Part shown: piece by piece, positions 16,704 to 26,726 of the stretch
Layout of the letters: each line of letters starts with the position of its first letter
How positions within the stretch are numbered: the first letter of the stretch is position 1
Translations under genes and position numbers: made by a program
Source of the DNA: AP-16 sp963755055
GTDB lineage: Bacteria; Pseudomonadota; Alphaproteobacteria; Rhizobiales; Xanthobacteraceae
DNA: 64,000 nucleotides
Direction of reading: 5' to 3'
NCBI GenBank assembly: GCA_963755055.1
Contig: CAVWIS010000019.1
Location: 73,212 to 137,211 of the forward strand
The notes under the pieces: model-generated
Told to the model about the DNA's origin: nothing
Seen by the model: only the letters and a program-made list of their open reading frames with translations
Database searches by the model: none

Positions 16704-18321
16704 ATGACCTACATCGCCCCGATGATCCCGCAGAACTCGCCGTTCACGCCGGCGCAGCAGGCTTGGCTCAACGGCCTGCTGGCCGGCCTGGTCGGGCCGG
16801 ACGGCATCACGCCGGGCTTTCCGGCGGCGGACGTCGCCGCGGTTCCGGCGGCGGACCTCGCTGCGGGCGCGCCGAGCGTCGCCGCAGCGCCTGTCGCGCC
16901 GGAGCCGGAAGACTTTCCCTGGCACGATCCGGCGCTGGCGATCGACGAGCGGATGCGGCTCGCCGACGGCAAGCCGCTGGAGCGCCGGATGATGGCCGCC
17001 ATGGGCCAGCTCGACTGCGGCCAATGCGGCTATCTGTGCCAGAGCTATGCCGAGGCGATCGCCCGCGGCGAGGAGAAGAGCCTTGGCAAATGCGTACCGG
17101 GCGGCAAGGAAACCTCCCGCATGCTCAAGGAGCTGATGGCGACGCCGCAGGCATCCGTCGCAGCGCCGGCGAGTGTCGCCAAGGCCGCGCCGGTGGCGCC
17201 GCCGGCTCCCGATCGGCCGTTGACCGCACGTTTCGACGGGGCGTCGCCGCTCAACCGCGCCGGGTCCGACAAGGACACCCGTCACGTGGTATTCCGCAGC
17301 GAGGACTCAGCCCTCGCCTACCGGGTCGGCGACACGCTCGGGGTCAATGTCGCCAACGATCCGGAGATCGTCGACGCCATCGTGGCGCGGCTCGGCGCCT
17401 CGCCCACGCTCGACGTCGAATGCCCGGACGGTCGACATCGCCCGCTGCGCCAGGCGCTGCTCGAAACCTGCGACATCGGCCGTCCGTCCGACCTCTCGAT
17501 CGAGGTGCTCGCCTCGCGGGCCCGCGACCCTTCGGAAGGCGACCGGCTGCAGGCGCTCGCCGAAGGCTATCCGGGCGCGGAGCCGACCGACGCCGATCTG
17601 CTTGATCTCTTGATGGCGTTTCCCTCGGCCAAGCCGCCGGTGCAGGAGCTGGTTCTGGCACTGACAAAACTCGAGCCGCGGCTCTACTCGATCTCCTCGT
17701 CGCCCAAGGCCAATCCCGGCGAGGTGCATCTCACGGTGGCCGCGGTGCGCTACCAGGTGCGCGGGCGCAAGCGCAAGGGCGTGGCCTCGACCTACCTGGC
17801 GGAGCGCGTGCAGCCCGGCGCGGCGCTGCCGGTCTACATCAAGCCGGCGCATGGTTTCGCGCTGCCGGAGAAGCTCGACGTCCCGATCATCATGATCGGC
17901 CCCGGCACCGGGATCGCGCCGTTCCGCGCGTTCCTGCAGGAGCGGCGCGCCGTCGGCGCCACGCGGACGCAACTGGCTGTTCTTCGGCGACCAGCGCCGC
18001 GATTACGATTTCCTCTACGAGGAGGAGCTCGAGGGATATCGCAAGGACGGGTTTCTGGATCTCGACGTCGCGTTCTCCCGCGACCAGGCGGAGAAGATCT
18101 ACGTCCAGCATCGGATGCTCGAGCACGCCGCGGAGATTTTTGCCTAGCTCCAGGACGGAGCCCACCTTTACGTGTGCGGCGACGCGCAACGCATGGCGCG
18201 GGATGTCGACGCGGCGCTTGCTCACATCATCGCCAAGCATGGCGCCATGGAGATTTCGGCCGCCAAGGCCTATCTGGCCGGGCTGACGCGGGACAACCGC
18301 TACCAGCGCGACGTTTATTGA
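16704..18321 (+). pseudogene. Sulfite-reductase-alpha-like reductase partner (Fe-S domain + FAD/NAD reductase), one frameshift and one internal stop
   Basis: About 539 residues. The N-terminus is linker-rich, followed at about 90-130 by a cysteine motif 'CGQCGYLC' with a fourth Cys in 'LGKCVPGGKET', resembling the small 4Fe-4S domain of RnfB/CO dehydrogenase. Then come a CysJ-type FAD domain ('RLYSISSSPKANPGEVHLTV') and an NAD(P) domain ('MIGPGTGIAPFRAFLQERR'). A flavodoxin domain is absent. A one-base shift near 17967 moves the frame to 'NWLFFGDQRRDYDFLYEEE', and an in-frame TAG at 18145-18147 stands where Trp is expected. It probably passes electrons from NAD(P)H to the upstream sirohaem reductase. 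Confidence 0.82.
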
Positions 18322-18475
18322 GGGTCTCGAGGGCCGTCGTCCTTCCGGCCGCGTCATCGTGCCTGCCGGCGATCACCGGGCACGAGACGAGGCACGACCT
18401 TGCGCCGATGCTTCCGTGGTGCTTACTCGGTCGTCTGCCTGCACAGGGCGATGACGATCGGGAGGACCGACCACA

Positions 18476-19297
18476 ATGAGCGGCGCGCTCGCTGGCAAGC
18501 GGATCGTGGTGCCGGAAACCCGCGAGCTCGACGTATTCGCCGGCATGCTCGAGCGGCACGGCGCGACGACGCTGCGCTGCCCGCTGGTGTCGATCCACGA
18601 TGTTGCGGACGCAGCGCCCGTCACCGCGTGGCTCGCCCGCTTCGTCGGGATGGATCCGCCCGACGACCTGATCCTGCTGACCGGCGAAGGGTTGTCGCGG
18701 CTCATCGGCTTTGCCCGGCGTGCCGGCCTGGAGGAAGAATTCGTCGCGCGGCTGGCGAAGGTGCGAAAAATCACCCGCGGGCCGAAGCCGGCGAGGCGGC
18801 TGCACGCGATCGGCCTCAGGCCCGACATTGCCGCCGCGGAACCGACCACCACCGGTGTCATCGCGGCGCTGCAGGGAGAGAACCTTAAGGGGCGCCGGGT
18901 CGCGGTCCAGCTCTATCCGGACTCGCCGGATCGGACGCTGGTCGAGTTCCTCGCGCGGGCGGGCGCCGCCGTCGATCCGATCCTGTGCTACGTCTACGGC
19001 TCGCAGAGCGACGATGCAAAAGTCGTCGACATGATCGACGAGATGGCGGCGGGCCGCGTCGATCTCGTGGCATTCACCAGCTCGCCCCAGGTCAGGCGCC
19101 TGACCGACGTGGCGCGAATCCATGGGCGGGATGCCGCGTTGCGCAGCGGGCTCGCCCGCACCACCATCGCGGCGGTCGGCCCGGTCGTGACCCGGGCGAT
19201 CGAGGCGGCCGGCGGGCAGGTGAGCATCGCGCCGTCGGAGAGCTTTCATCTCAAGCCGATGGTCACCGCCATCGTTGCGGCGATCGCGCCAGCATGA
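18476..19297 (+). CDS. hemD: Uroporphyrinogen-III synthase
   Basis: A 273-residue cytosolic protein with the two-lobed HemD fold: 'RIVVPETRELDVFAGMLERH' opens lobe 1 and 'FTSSPQVRRLTDV' plus 'TTIAAVGPVVTRAI' mark the conserved end of lobe 2. It cyclises hydroxymethylbilane to uroporphyrinogen III, the precursor of sirohaem. A GGAGGA about ten bases upstream of ATG 18476 supports the start. As the last gene of the nitrite cluster it probably boosts sirohaem supply for the reductase; a housekeeping hemD may exist elsewhere. Confidence 0.85.
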   Translation: MSGALAGKRIVVPETRELDVFAGMLERHGATTLRCPLVSIHDVADAAPVTAWLARFVGMDPPDDLILLTGEGLSRLIGFARRAGLEEEFVARLAKVRKITRGPKPARRLHAIGLRPDIAAAEPTTTGVIAALQGENLKGRRVAVQLYPDSPDRTLVEFLARAGAAVDPILCYVYGSQSDDAKVVDMIDEMAAGRVDLVAFTSSPQVRRLTDVARIHGRDAALRSGLARTTIAAVGPVVTRAIEAAGGQVSIAPSESFHLKPMVTAIVAAIAPA

Positions 19298-19424
19298 TCG
19301 CGGGATTCAATCCGAAGCCGTAGCTCGATCCGATGGTGCTGCGGGACCGTCGCGGCGCATTTGATTCAGATCATTGTTTCGGCGCCGCGGCGCCGCCATC
19401 AGGGTCCCGGCGCCCGGAGGCCAC

Positions 19425-22148
19425 ATGTCGACCTATCGTCTCGATAAACTGTTCCGACCGCGTTCGCTGGCCGTCGTCGGGGCGAGCCCGCGGGAAGGCT
19501 CGCTCGGCCGCGCGGTCATTCGCAACGTGCGGGCGGCAAAATTCGCCGGCACCGTCCACCTGGTCAATCCGCGCTATCCCGAGATCGAGGGTATCGCGAC
19601 GGTGCCGAGCCTGGAGGCGCTTGCCGAGGCCCCCGACCTGGTTGTCATCACGGTACCGCCGGCCATCGTGCCGGCGACGGTCGCCGAGGCCGGGCGGAAG
19701 GGCGCCGCGGGGGCGATCATCATCACGGCGGGGCTCGGCCATGGTCCGGGATCGCTGCTGGAGCAGACCGAGGCGGCCGGCCGCGAGCACTCGCTTCGTC
19801 TGGTCGGTCCCAATTGCCTGGGTGTGATGGTGCCGACGGCCCGGCTCGATGCGAGCTTTGCGACCAGCATGGCGCTCCCGGGCGATCTCGCGCTGGTCGC
19901 CCAGTCGGGCGCGATCGCCGCCGGCATGGTCGAATGGGCGGCGCAGCGGCGGATCGGCTTTTCCGCCGTGGTGTCGATCGGCGATCAGGTCGACGTCGAT
20001 TTCGGCGACCTGCTCGACTATTTCGCCACCGACCGCGCGACCCGCGCGATCCTGCTCTATGTCGAATCCATCAGGCAGGCGCGGAAGTTCATGTCGGCGG
20101 CGCGTGCCGCCTCGCGCACCAAGCCGGTGGTCGTGGTGAAGGCCGGCCGCCATGCCCAGGGCGCCCGCGCGGCGGCGACCCATACCGGCGCGCTCGCCGG
20201 CTCCGACGCCGTCTACGAGGCGGCGTTCCGCCGCGCCGGCCTGCTGCGCGTGCTCGATCTCGGCGAGCTGTTCGACGCCGCCGAGACCCTCGGCCGGCAG
20301 CGGCCGTTTCCCGGCAGACGGCTCGCCATGCTGACCAACGGCGGCGGCGTCGGCGTGCTGGCGATCGACCGCCTGATCGATCTCGGCGGGGCGCCTGCCG
20401 AGATCTCCCCGGAGACGCGCGCACGCCTCGACGAGATGCTGCCGCCCACCTGGTCGAAGAGCAATCCGATCGACATCGTCGGCGACGCCGACGCCAAGCG
20501 CTATGCGGCGGCGCTCGAGGCGCTCATCGCCGACAAGGCGAACGACGCCATCCTGGTGATGAACGTGCCGACCGCGCTGGCCTCGGCGCCGGAGACGGCA
20601 AAGACGGTTTCCGCCATGGCGGTGGAGAACCGCAAGAAGTCGTTCCAGGCGAAGCCGATCTTCGCCGCCTGGATCGGCGCCGACGAAACCGTGTCGAAGA
20701 CTTTCGAAACCGCGAACGTTCCGCACTTCGCGACCGAGGCCGATGCGGTACGCGGCTTCATGCATCTGGTGCGCTACGGCGAGGCGCGCGACGCCCTGAT
20801 GGAAGTGCCGCCGAGCCTGCCCGAGCACTTCGTGCCCGACGTCGGCCTGGCACGCCGGGTCGTCGAGGAGGTCTTGCGCGACGGACGCACGTGGCTCGAT
20901 CCGCTCGAGGTGGCAAAACTGTTCTCCGCCTACGCGATCCCGATCGTGCCCACCATTCTGGCGCACGACGCCGACGACGCCGCCCGCGTCACGGCCGGCT
21001 TCCTGCGCGACGGCGGCACCGTGGTGGTCAAGATCCAGTCGCGCGACATCGTGCACAAGTCCGACATCGGCGGGGTGCGGCTCAACCTGGCGACGGCGGA
21101 GGCGGTGCGTGCCGCGGCCGCCGGAATCATCGCGCGGGCCAGGTCGGCGCTGCCCGAAGCGCGGATCGCCGGGGTGACGATCCAGCCGATGGTGATCCGC
21201 CCCAAGGCGCGCGAGCTGATCGCCGGCATCGCCGACGATCCGACCTTCGGGCCGGTCATCGTGTTCGGGCGCGGCGGCACTGCGGTCGAGGTCATCAACG
21301 ACAAGTCCCTGGCGCTGCCCCCGCTCGATCTGAAGCTCGCCGAGGGCCTGATTGCCCGCACCCGGGTGTCGCGGGTCCTGAAAGCCTATCGCGACGTTCC
21401 GGCGGCGAAAGCCGGCGAGGTGGCGCTGGTGCTGGTCAAGCTCGCCCAGCTCGCCGCCGACATTCCCGAGCTGCGCGAGCTCGACATCAATCCGCTGCTC
21501 GCCGACGAGACCGGCGTGATGGCGCTCGACGCCCGCGTGGCGGTGGCGCCGGTGGAGCAGAAGTTCAAGAGCGGCGGACATCCCCGCTTCGCCATCCGGC
21601 CCTATCCCAAGGAGTGGGAGCGCGAGGTCGCGCTCGAGGACGGCACGACGATCCTGGTGCGCCCGGTGCGTCCCGAGGACGAGCCGATGTTCCACGCCTT
21701 CTTCGCGCAGGTGACCATGGAGGATCTCCGGCTGCGCTTCTTCGCGCCGGTCAAGGAGTTCAGCCACCTTTTTGTCGCCCGCCTGACCCAGCTCGACTAC
21801 GCGCGCGCCATGGCGCTCGCCGCGATCGACCGCAGGACTGGCGACCTGCTGGGCGCGGTGCGGCTGCACGCCGACGCCGAGTACGAGACCGGCGAGTACG
21901 CGATCCTGGTGCGCTCCGACCTCAAGGGCCGCGGGCTCGGCTGGAAGCTCATGGAGCTGATCATCGAGTATGCCCGCAGCGAGGGCCTGAAGAAGATCGA
22001 GGGCCAGGTGCTGCGCGAGAACACCGTGATGCTCACCATGTGCAAGCAGCTCGGCTTCCTGGTGCGCTCCGACCCGCAGGACGCGAGCCTGGCGCTGGTG
22101 ACGTTGAGCCTGACGGAGGACAAGGGAGGCAAGAGCGGGCAGTCATGA
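19425..22148 (+). CDS. Acetate-CoA-ligase-like / GNAT fusion (Pat-type protein lysine acetyltransferase)
   Basis: A 907-residue protein. Residues 1-700 are the ADP-forming acyl-CoA synthetase-like part: CoA-binding Rossmann domain ('RPRSLAVVGASPREGSLGRA'), succinyl-CoA-synthetase-like and ATP-grasp domains ('VVVKIQSRDIVHKSDIGGV'). The last about 170 residues are a GNAT domain ('EYAILVRSDLKGRGLGWKLM'). This arrangement is that of Salmonella Pat/YfiQ, which acetylates and inactivates metabolic enzymes such as acyl-CoA synthetases. ATG 19425 follows GGAGG. It is likely monocistronic. The neighbouring acyl-CoA metabolism genes are plausible targets, but that is inference. Confidence 0.92.
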   Translation: MSTYRLDKLFRPRSLAVVGASPREGSLGRAVIRNVRAAKFAGTVHLVNPRYPEIEGIATVPSLEALAEAPDLVVITVPPAIVPATVAEAGRKGAAGAIIITAGLGHGPGSLLEQTEAAGREHSLRLVGPNCLGVMVPTARLDASFATSMALPGDLALVAQSGAIAAGMVEWAAQRRIGFSAVVSIGDQVDVDFGDLLDYFATDRATRAILLYVESIRQARKFMSAARAASRTKPVVVVKAGRHAQGARAAATHTGALAGSDAVYEAAFRRAGLLRVLDLGELFDAAETLGRQRPFPGRRLAMLTNGGGVGVLAIDRLIDLGGAPAEISPETRARLDEMLPPTWSKSNPIDIVGDADAKRYAAALEALIADKANDAILVMNVPTALASAPETAKTVSAMAVENRKKSFQAKPIFAAWIGADETVSKTFETANVPHFATEADAVRGFMHLVRYGEARDALMEVPPSLPEHFVPDVGLARRVVEEVLRDGRTWLDPLEVAKLFSAYAIPIVPTILAHDADDAARVTAGFLRDGGTVVVKIQSRDIVHKSDIGGVRLNLATAEAVRAAAAGIIARARSALPEARIAGVTIQPMVIRPKARELIAGIADDPTFGPVIVFGRGGTAVEVINDKSLALPPLDLKLAEGLIARTRVSRVLKAYRDVPAAKAGEVALVLVKLAQLAADIPELRELDINPLLADETGVMALDARVAVAPVEQKFKSGGHPRFAIRPYPKEWEREVALEDGTTILVRPVRPEDEPMFHAFFAQVTMEDLRLRFFAPVKEFSHLFVARLTQLDYARAMALAAIDRRTGDLLGAVRLHADAEYETGEYAILVRSDLKGRGLGWKLMELIIEYARSEGLKKIEGQVLRENTVMLTMCKQLGFLVRSDPQDASLALVTLSLTEDKGGKSGQS

Positions 22149-22387
22149 GGCTTGCTGCTCTTGCAGGCGCCGGACGTCAGTTGGACCGGGGAAAGCGCGC
22201 TGTCGGGCCGGCTTCTGCCGTGGCCTGCGGGCAAGATCGTCGTGGCCGGACGTGTGGTAGAAATGGAGGTCGGCCCTGCCGGAGCCGAGACCCAGTCAAC
22301 GTACGCCGAAACAATCCGGCGGCACGATCGTCCTTGCATGGTCGATGGCACGAGTCCGGTGCAATTTCTTGATATAAAGCGGCGGCG

Positions 22388-22678
22388 TCACGGTTCGTTC
22401 TTGGGATCGAGCACCGATGGCTCGCGAAACAACCGCTCGAGACGCGGATGACGACGCGGCGGCGCATCGAGCGCGGCCACGAAAGCGTCCCAGCTCTTGG
22501 CATCGACCATGAAAATACGCCGATCCGCGAGCCGTTCCTCGGCCTCGCGCAGCGCCGCGTCCAGCACGAACTCGCTGAGCGATTTGCGCTCGGCGCTTGC
22601 AGCCGCCTGCAAGGTCTGTTTCGCAGCCCGGGTCAGCCGAAGATCCAGCTTTTCCGTCCGATTGCTGCGTCGGGTCAC
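22388..22678 (-). CDS. DUF1778-family (TacA-like) antitoxin, apparently without its toxin
   Basis: A 96-residue protein. The N-terminal ribbon-helix-helix region is 'KLDLRLTRAAKQTLQAAASA', followed by 'ERKSLSEFVLDAALREAEE', then a toxin-neutralising tail ('MVDAKSWDAFVAALDAPPRR'). These are hallmarks of DUF1778 antitoxins, which bind operator DNA and sequester a GNAT-type tRNA-acetylating toxin normally encoded immediately downstream. On the expected side (22149-22387) I find no GNAT ORF. It is therefore an orphan antitoxin or the toxin has been lost. Confidence 0.8.
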   Translation of the reverse strand: MTRRSNRTEKLDLRLTRAAKQTLQAAASAERKSLSEFVLDAALREAEERLADRRIFMVDAKSWDAFVAALDAPPRRHPRLERLFREPSVLDPKNEP

Positions 22679-22760
22679 ATCTCGCCTCCTGAGCGGGAGG
22701 ATATCCTGACATTCCGGGCCGCCGAATGGTCCGCCATCCAGGACATCTCGAGAGGATACC

Positions 22761-23455
22761 CTACACCTCCAGCCACTCCTTGCGCACGGCGGCGTTGGCG
22801 CGCAGGTCCGCCGGCGTACCCTCGAACACGATGCGGCCGTGGCCCATGACGTAGAGGCGGTGCGAGATGGCGAGCGCGATGGTGAGCTTCTGCTCCACCA
22901 GCAGGATCGATATTCTTCGCTCGGCGATGCTCTGCAGCAGGGCGGCGATGCGCTCGACCATCTGCGGGGCGAGCCCCTCGGTCGGCTCGTCGATCATCAC
23001 CAGGTCGGGGTCGCCCATCAGGGTGCGGCAGATGGTGAGCATCTGTTGCTCGCCGCCCGACAGCACGCCGGCGGGAGTGTCGGCGCGCTCCTCGAGCACC
23101 GGAAACAGCCGGTAGGTGTCGGCAAAGGTCCAGCGCCCGGGTTTGCGTCCGCCCTTCTCGCCGAGCATCAGGTTTTGCGCGACGGTGAGCGTCGGGAAGA
23201 TCGAGCGGTCCTCGGGCACGTAGCCGACGCCGCGATGGGCGATCTCGAACGGTTTGAGCCCGGCGATCGGCTCGCCCTTGAACACGATGGCGCCATGCGG
23301 CGGCACGTCGCCCATGATCGCCTTCAGCGTGGTGGAGCGGCCGACGCCGTTGCGGCCCAGGATGCTGACGATCTCGCCGTCGCCGACATTGAGGTGCACG
23401 CCCTGCAGGATGTGGCTCTTGCCGTAATAGGCGTGGAGGTCGGAGACTTCGAGCA

Positions 23456-23456
<1 letters not shown>
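22761..23456 (-). CDS. livF: Branched-chain amino acid-type ABC transporter ATP-binding protein LivF
   Basis: A 231-residue ATPase. The Walker A region reads 'GRNGVGRSTT', so Arg40 replaces the usual Lys. The signature is 'LSGGEQQMLTICRTL', the Walker B 'DLVMIDEPTEGLAP' and the switch His region 'ILLVEQKL'. ATG 23456 overlaps the livG stop by one base (TGATG), indicating translational coupling. With LivG it would power a LivHM channel for branched-chain amino acids or, as often in this lineage, aromatic or aliphatic acids. Confidence 0.92.
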
Positions 23457-24201
<745 letters not shown>

Positions 24202-24205
<4 letters not shown>

Positions 24206-25503
24206 CGGCCGGACCCTCGCGCAGCACCGAGCGCCGCCTGCCAGGCATTGCCGACCACCGGCCAGGTGCGGCGATAGGCGAGGAAGCCGCCCGCCGTGAG
24301 CGCCGCGGCGGCGACCCAGGGGAGCGGCCGGGCGGCATCGAGCGGCACGCCGAGAAACGACATGGCCGAGCCGCTCGAGGCCTTCACCATGAGCCGATAG
24401 GCCATCTCGATCACCAGGCTGGTGCCGAGAAGCGTGATCAGCGCCGGCACCAGCGCCAGCAGATAGGCGGGGAGCACCCGATGCACCACCCGGGCGTGCC
24501 ACAGCGGCGCGTGCATCATCATCAAGCCGGCGATCCCGCCCGGCGCGAACATCACCATGCCGATGAACATCAGGCCGAAATAGAGCTGCCAGATCTCGGT
24601 GAGGTCGCTGAGCATCGTCTGCAGATAGGTGACCAGGATGGCACCGAGCACCGGGCCGATGAAGTTGCCGACGCCGCCGACGAAGGTCGCCAGCAGCACG
24701 ATGCCGGACTGCGCGGCGCCGACGGAGCCGGCATTGACGATCTCGAAGTTGATCGCCGCGAGCCCGCCGGCGATGCCGGCGAACAGGCCGGACAGGCTGA
24801 AGGCGATGAAGCGCACGGTCTGCGGATTGTAGCCGACGAACTGCGCGCGCTCCGGATTGTCGCGCACCGCGTTGCACATGCGGCCGAACGGCGTGCGGGT
24901 GAGCGCATACATGGCGATCATCGAGATGAGGCACCACGCGGCGATCAGGTAGTAGACCTGGATCTGCGGCCCGAAGTTGAGATCGAAGATGCGGAACAGC
25001 TTGGTCCGGTTGGTGTTGATGCCCTCCTCGCCGCCGAAGAAGCTGCGCAGGATGAGCGAGCTCGAGCCGACCAGCTCGCCGAGACCGAGCGAGATCATCG
25101 CGAAGGCCGTGCCGCCGCGCCGCGTCGACACCGAGCCGAAGATGATGCCGAACACCAGGCCGGCGAGGCCGCCGACCAGGGGGACGAGCACTACCGGAAT
25201 CGGCAGCGCGTCGCGGACGAAGAGGTTCATGGCATGCACGACGAGGAAGCCGCCGAGCCCGTAATAGACCGCGTGGCCGAACGACAGCATGCCGGTCTCG
25301 CCGAGCAGCATGTTGTAGGACAGCGCGAACACGATCATGATGCCCATCAGGCTCATCATGGTGAGCGCCGAGCCCGAAGTGAAGATCTTCGGCAGCACGG
25401 CGAGAACCAGCGCCGCCAGCACCCAGACCCCGTAGCGCCGCAGCAGGGCCAGCGCGTCGATCGACGGCGCGGTCCGGCCGGCGCGCTTGGCGATGTCGGT
25501 CAT
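24202..25503 (-). CDS. livM: Branched-chain amino acid-type ABC transporter permease LivM
   Basis: A 433-residue integral membrane protein. It contains the conserved LivM segments 'YNMLLGETGMLSFGHAVYYG', 'TPFGRMCNAVRDNPERAQ' and 'GGVGNFIGPVLGAILVTYL'. About 100 C-terminal residues extend past the usual LivM length with two more hydrophobic segments ('LPAYLLALVPALITLLG' and 'LPWVAAAALTAGGFLAY'). ATG 25503 overlaps the livH stop by 4 bases. It forms the inner-membrane channel with LivH. Confidence 0.92.
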
Positions 25504-26450
25504 GTGTCGCGCGTCCCCAACAGGCCGGTCGGGCGGAACACCAGGACCAGCACCAGCAGCAGATAGGGGATCACCGGCGCCACCTGCGCGACCGGGATCT
25601 GCCAGATGTCGGACAGGAAGTTGTCGGGGGGAAGCGTGATGCCGACGAGCCCGAACGCATCGGCGAGCGACACGTTGACTGACACCGCGAAGGTCTGGAT
25701 CAGCCCGATCATCAGCGAGGCGATGAAGGCGCCGAGCAGCGACCCCAGACCGCCCACTACCACGATGACGAAGACGATCGGGCCAAGCAGCCCGGCCATG
25801 TTCGACTGGGTCACCAGCGCCGGTCCGGCGATGACGCCGGCCACCGCCGCGAGGCCGGTGCCGACGCCGAACACCAGCATGAACACCCGCGGCACGTTGT
25901 GGCCGAGCATCGCCACCATGTTGGGGTGGGTGAGCGAAGCCTGGATGATCAGCCCGACCCGGGTGCGGGTGAGCACCATGAGCAGCACCACGAAGATGCC
26001 GACCGCGATCAGCAGCATGAACATCTTGTAGGCGGGATAGTTCGTCGAGAAGATGGTGAAGGCGGGGAAATCGAACAGCGCCGGCACCCGGTAGTCGACC
26101 GGCAACTTGCCCCATACCATCTGCACCAGCTCCTCGATCACGAAGGCGAGGCCGAAGGTGAACAGGAGCTCGGCGACGTGGCCGTGGCGGTGGACGCGGC
26201 GCAGACCAAAGCGCTCGACCACCGCGCCGATGGCGCCGACCAGCAGCGGGGCGAGGATGAGCGCCGGCCAGAACCCTAAAAATTGCGAGACCTGGAAGCC
26301 GAAGAAGGCGCCCAGCATGTAGAAGCTCGCATGGGCGAAATTGAGCACGCCCATCATGCTGAAGATCAGGGTCAGCCCGCTCGCCAACAGGAACAGCAGC
26401 ATGCCGTAGAGCACGCCGTTCAAGGTGGAGATGATGACGAGCTCGAGCAC
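25500..26450 (-). CDS. livH: Branched-chain amino acid-type ABC transporter permease LivH
   Basis: A 316-residue integral membrane protein opening 'IISTLNGVLYGMLLFLLASG', with the LivH hallmarks 'GLTLIFSMMGVLNFAHASFY' and 'VVVGGLGSLLGAFIASLMIG'. It is the first of four tightly overlapping genes (livH-livM-livG-livF). The periplasmic binding protein is encoded separately, 277 bases upstream on the same strand. Confidence 0.93.
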   Translation of the reverse strand: MLELVIISTLNGVLYGMLLFLLASGLTLIFSMMGVLNFAHASFYMLGAFFGFQVSQFLGFWPALILAPLLVGAIGAVVERFGLRRVHRHGHVAELLFTFGLAFVIEELVQMVWGKLPVDYRVPALFDFPAFTIFSTNYPAYKMFMLLIAVGIFVVLLMVLTRTRVGLIIQASLTHPNMVAMLGHNVPRVFMLVFGVGTGLAAVAGVIAGPALVTQSNMAGLLGPIVFVIVVVGGLGSLLGAFIASLMIGLIQTFAVSVNVSLADAFGLVGITLPPDNFLSDIWQIPVAQVAPVIPYLLLVLVLVFRPTGLLGTRDT

Positions 26451-26500
26451 GGGCTATCGCGTCCCCCCTAGGCGCGCCGCAAACCCGGCGAGCCTACCTG

Positions 26501-26535
26501 GAGCATATCCCGATCAGGTTGATCGGGATATGCTC
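26501..26535. terminator. Perfect 16-bp palindrome between the binding-protein gene and livH
   Basis: The arms 26501-26516 and 26520-26535 (GAGCATATCCCGATCA and its exact complement) are separated by only three bases. It is a strong hairpin without a clear U-run. It may attenuate transcription between the abundant binding protein and the livHMGF genes, or be a copy of a dispersed palindrome. Confidence 0.6.
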
Positions 26536-26726
26536 TAGAAATCCTTTTGTGGCGCATGTCCTTTGACGGCGAACCGCGCACACTTCGCCGGGACATGCGC
26601 TGGCATCGGCATGAGCGGGCTCCGCCCTGTCGGCAGCCCCTCATCCGCGCCTCTCCCCGATGGGGGAGAGGGTGTCGCGCCGAGTTCGACGCGACACCCG
26701 TGTTCAGTCAATCAGCGTCGCGAGCC

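Noticed and set aside
19371..21869. 832-codon minus-strand frame opposite the Pat-type gene
   Set aside because: High GC keeps the antisense frame open. The plus-strand product is a textbook CoA-ligase/GNAT fusion.
22149..22387. Toxin gene partner for the DUF1778 antitoxin
   Set aside because: The minus-strand frames in this gap lack any GNAT motif.
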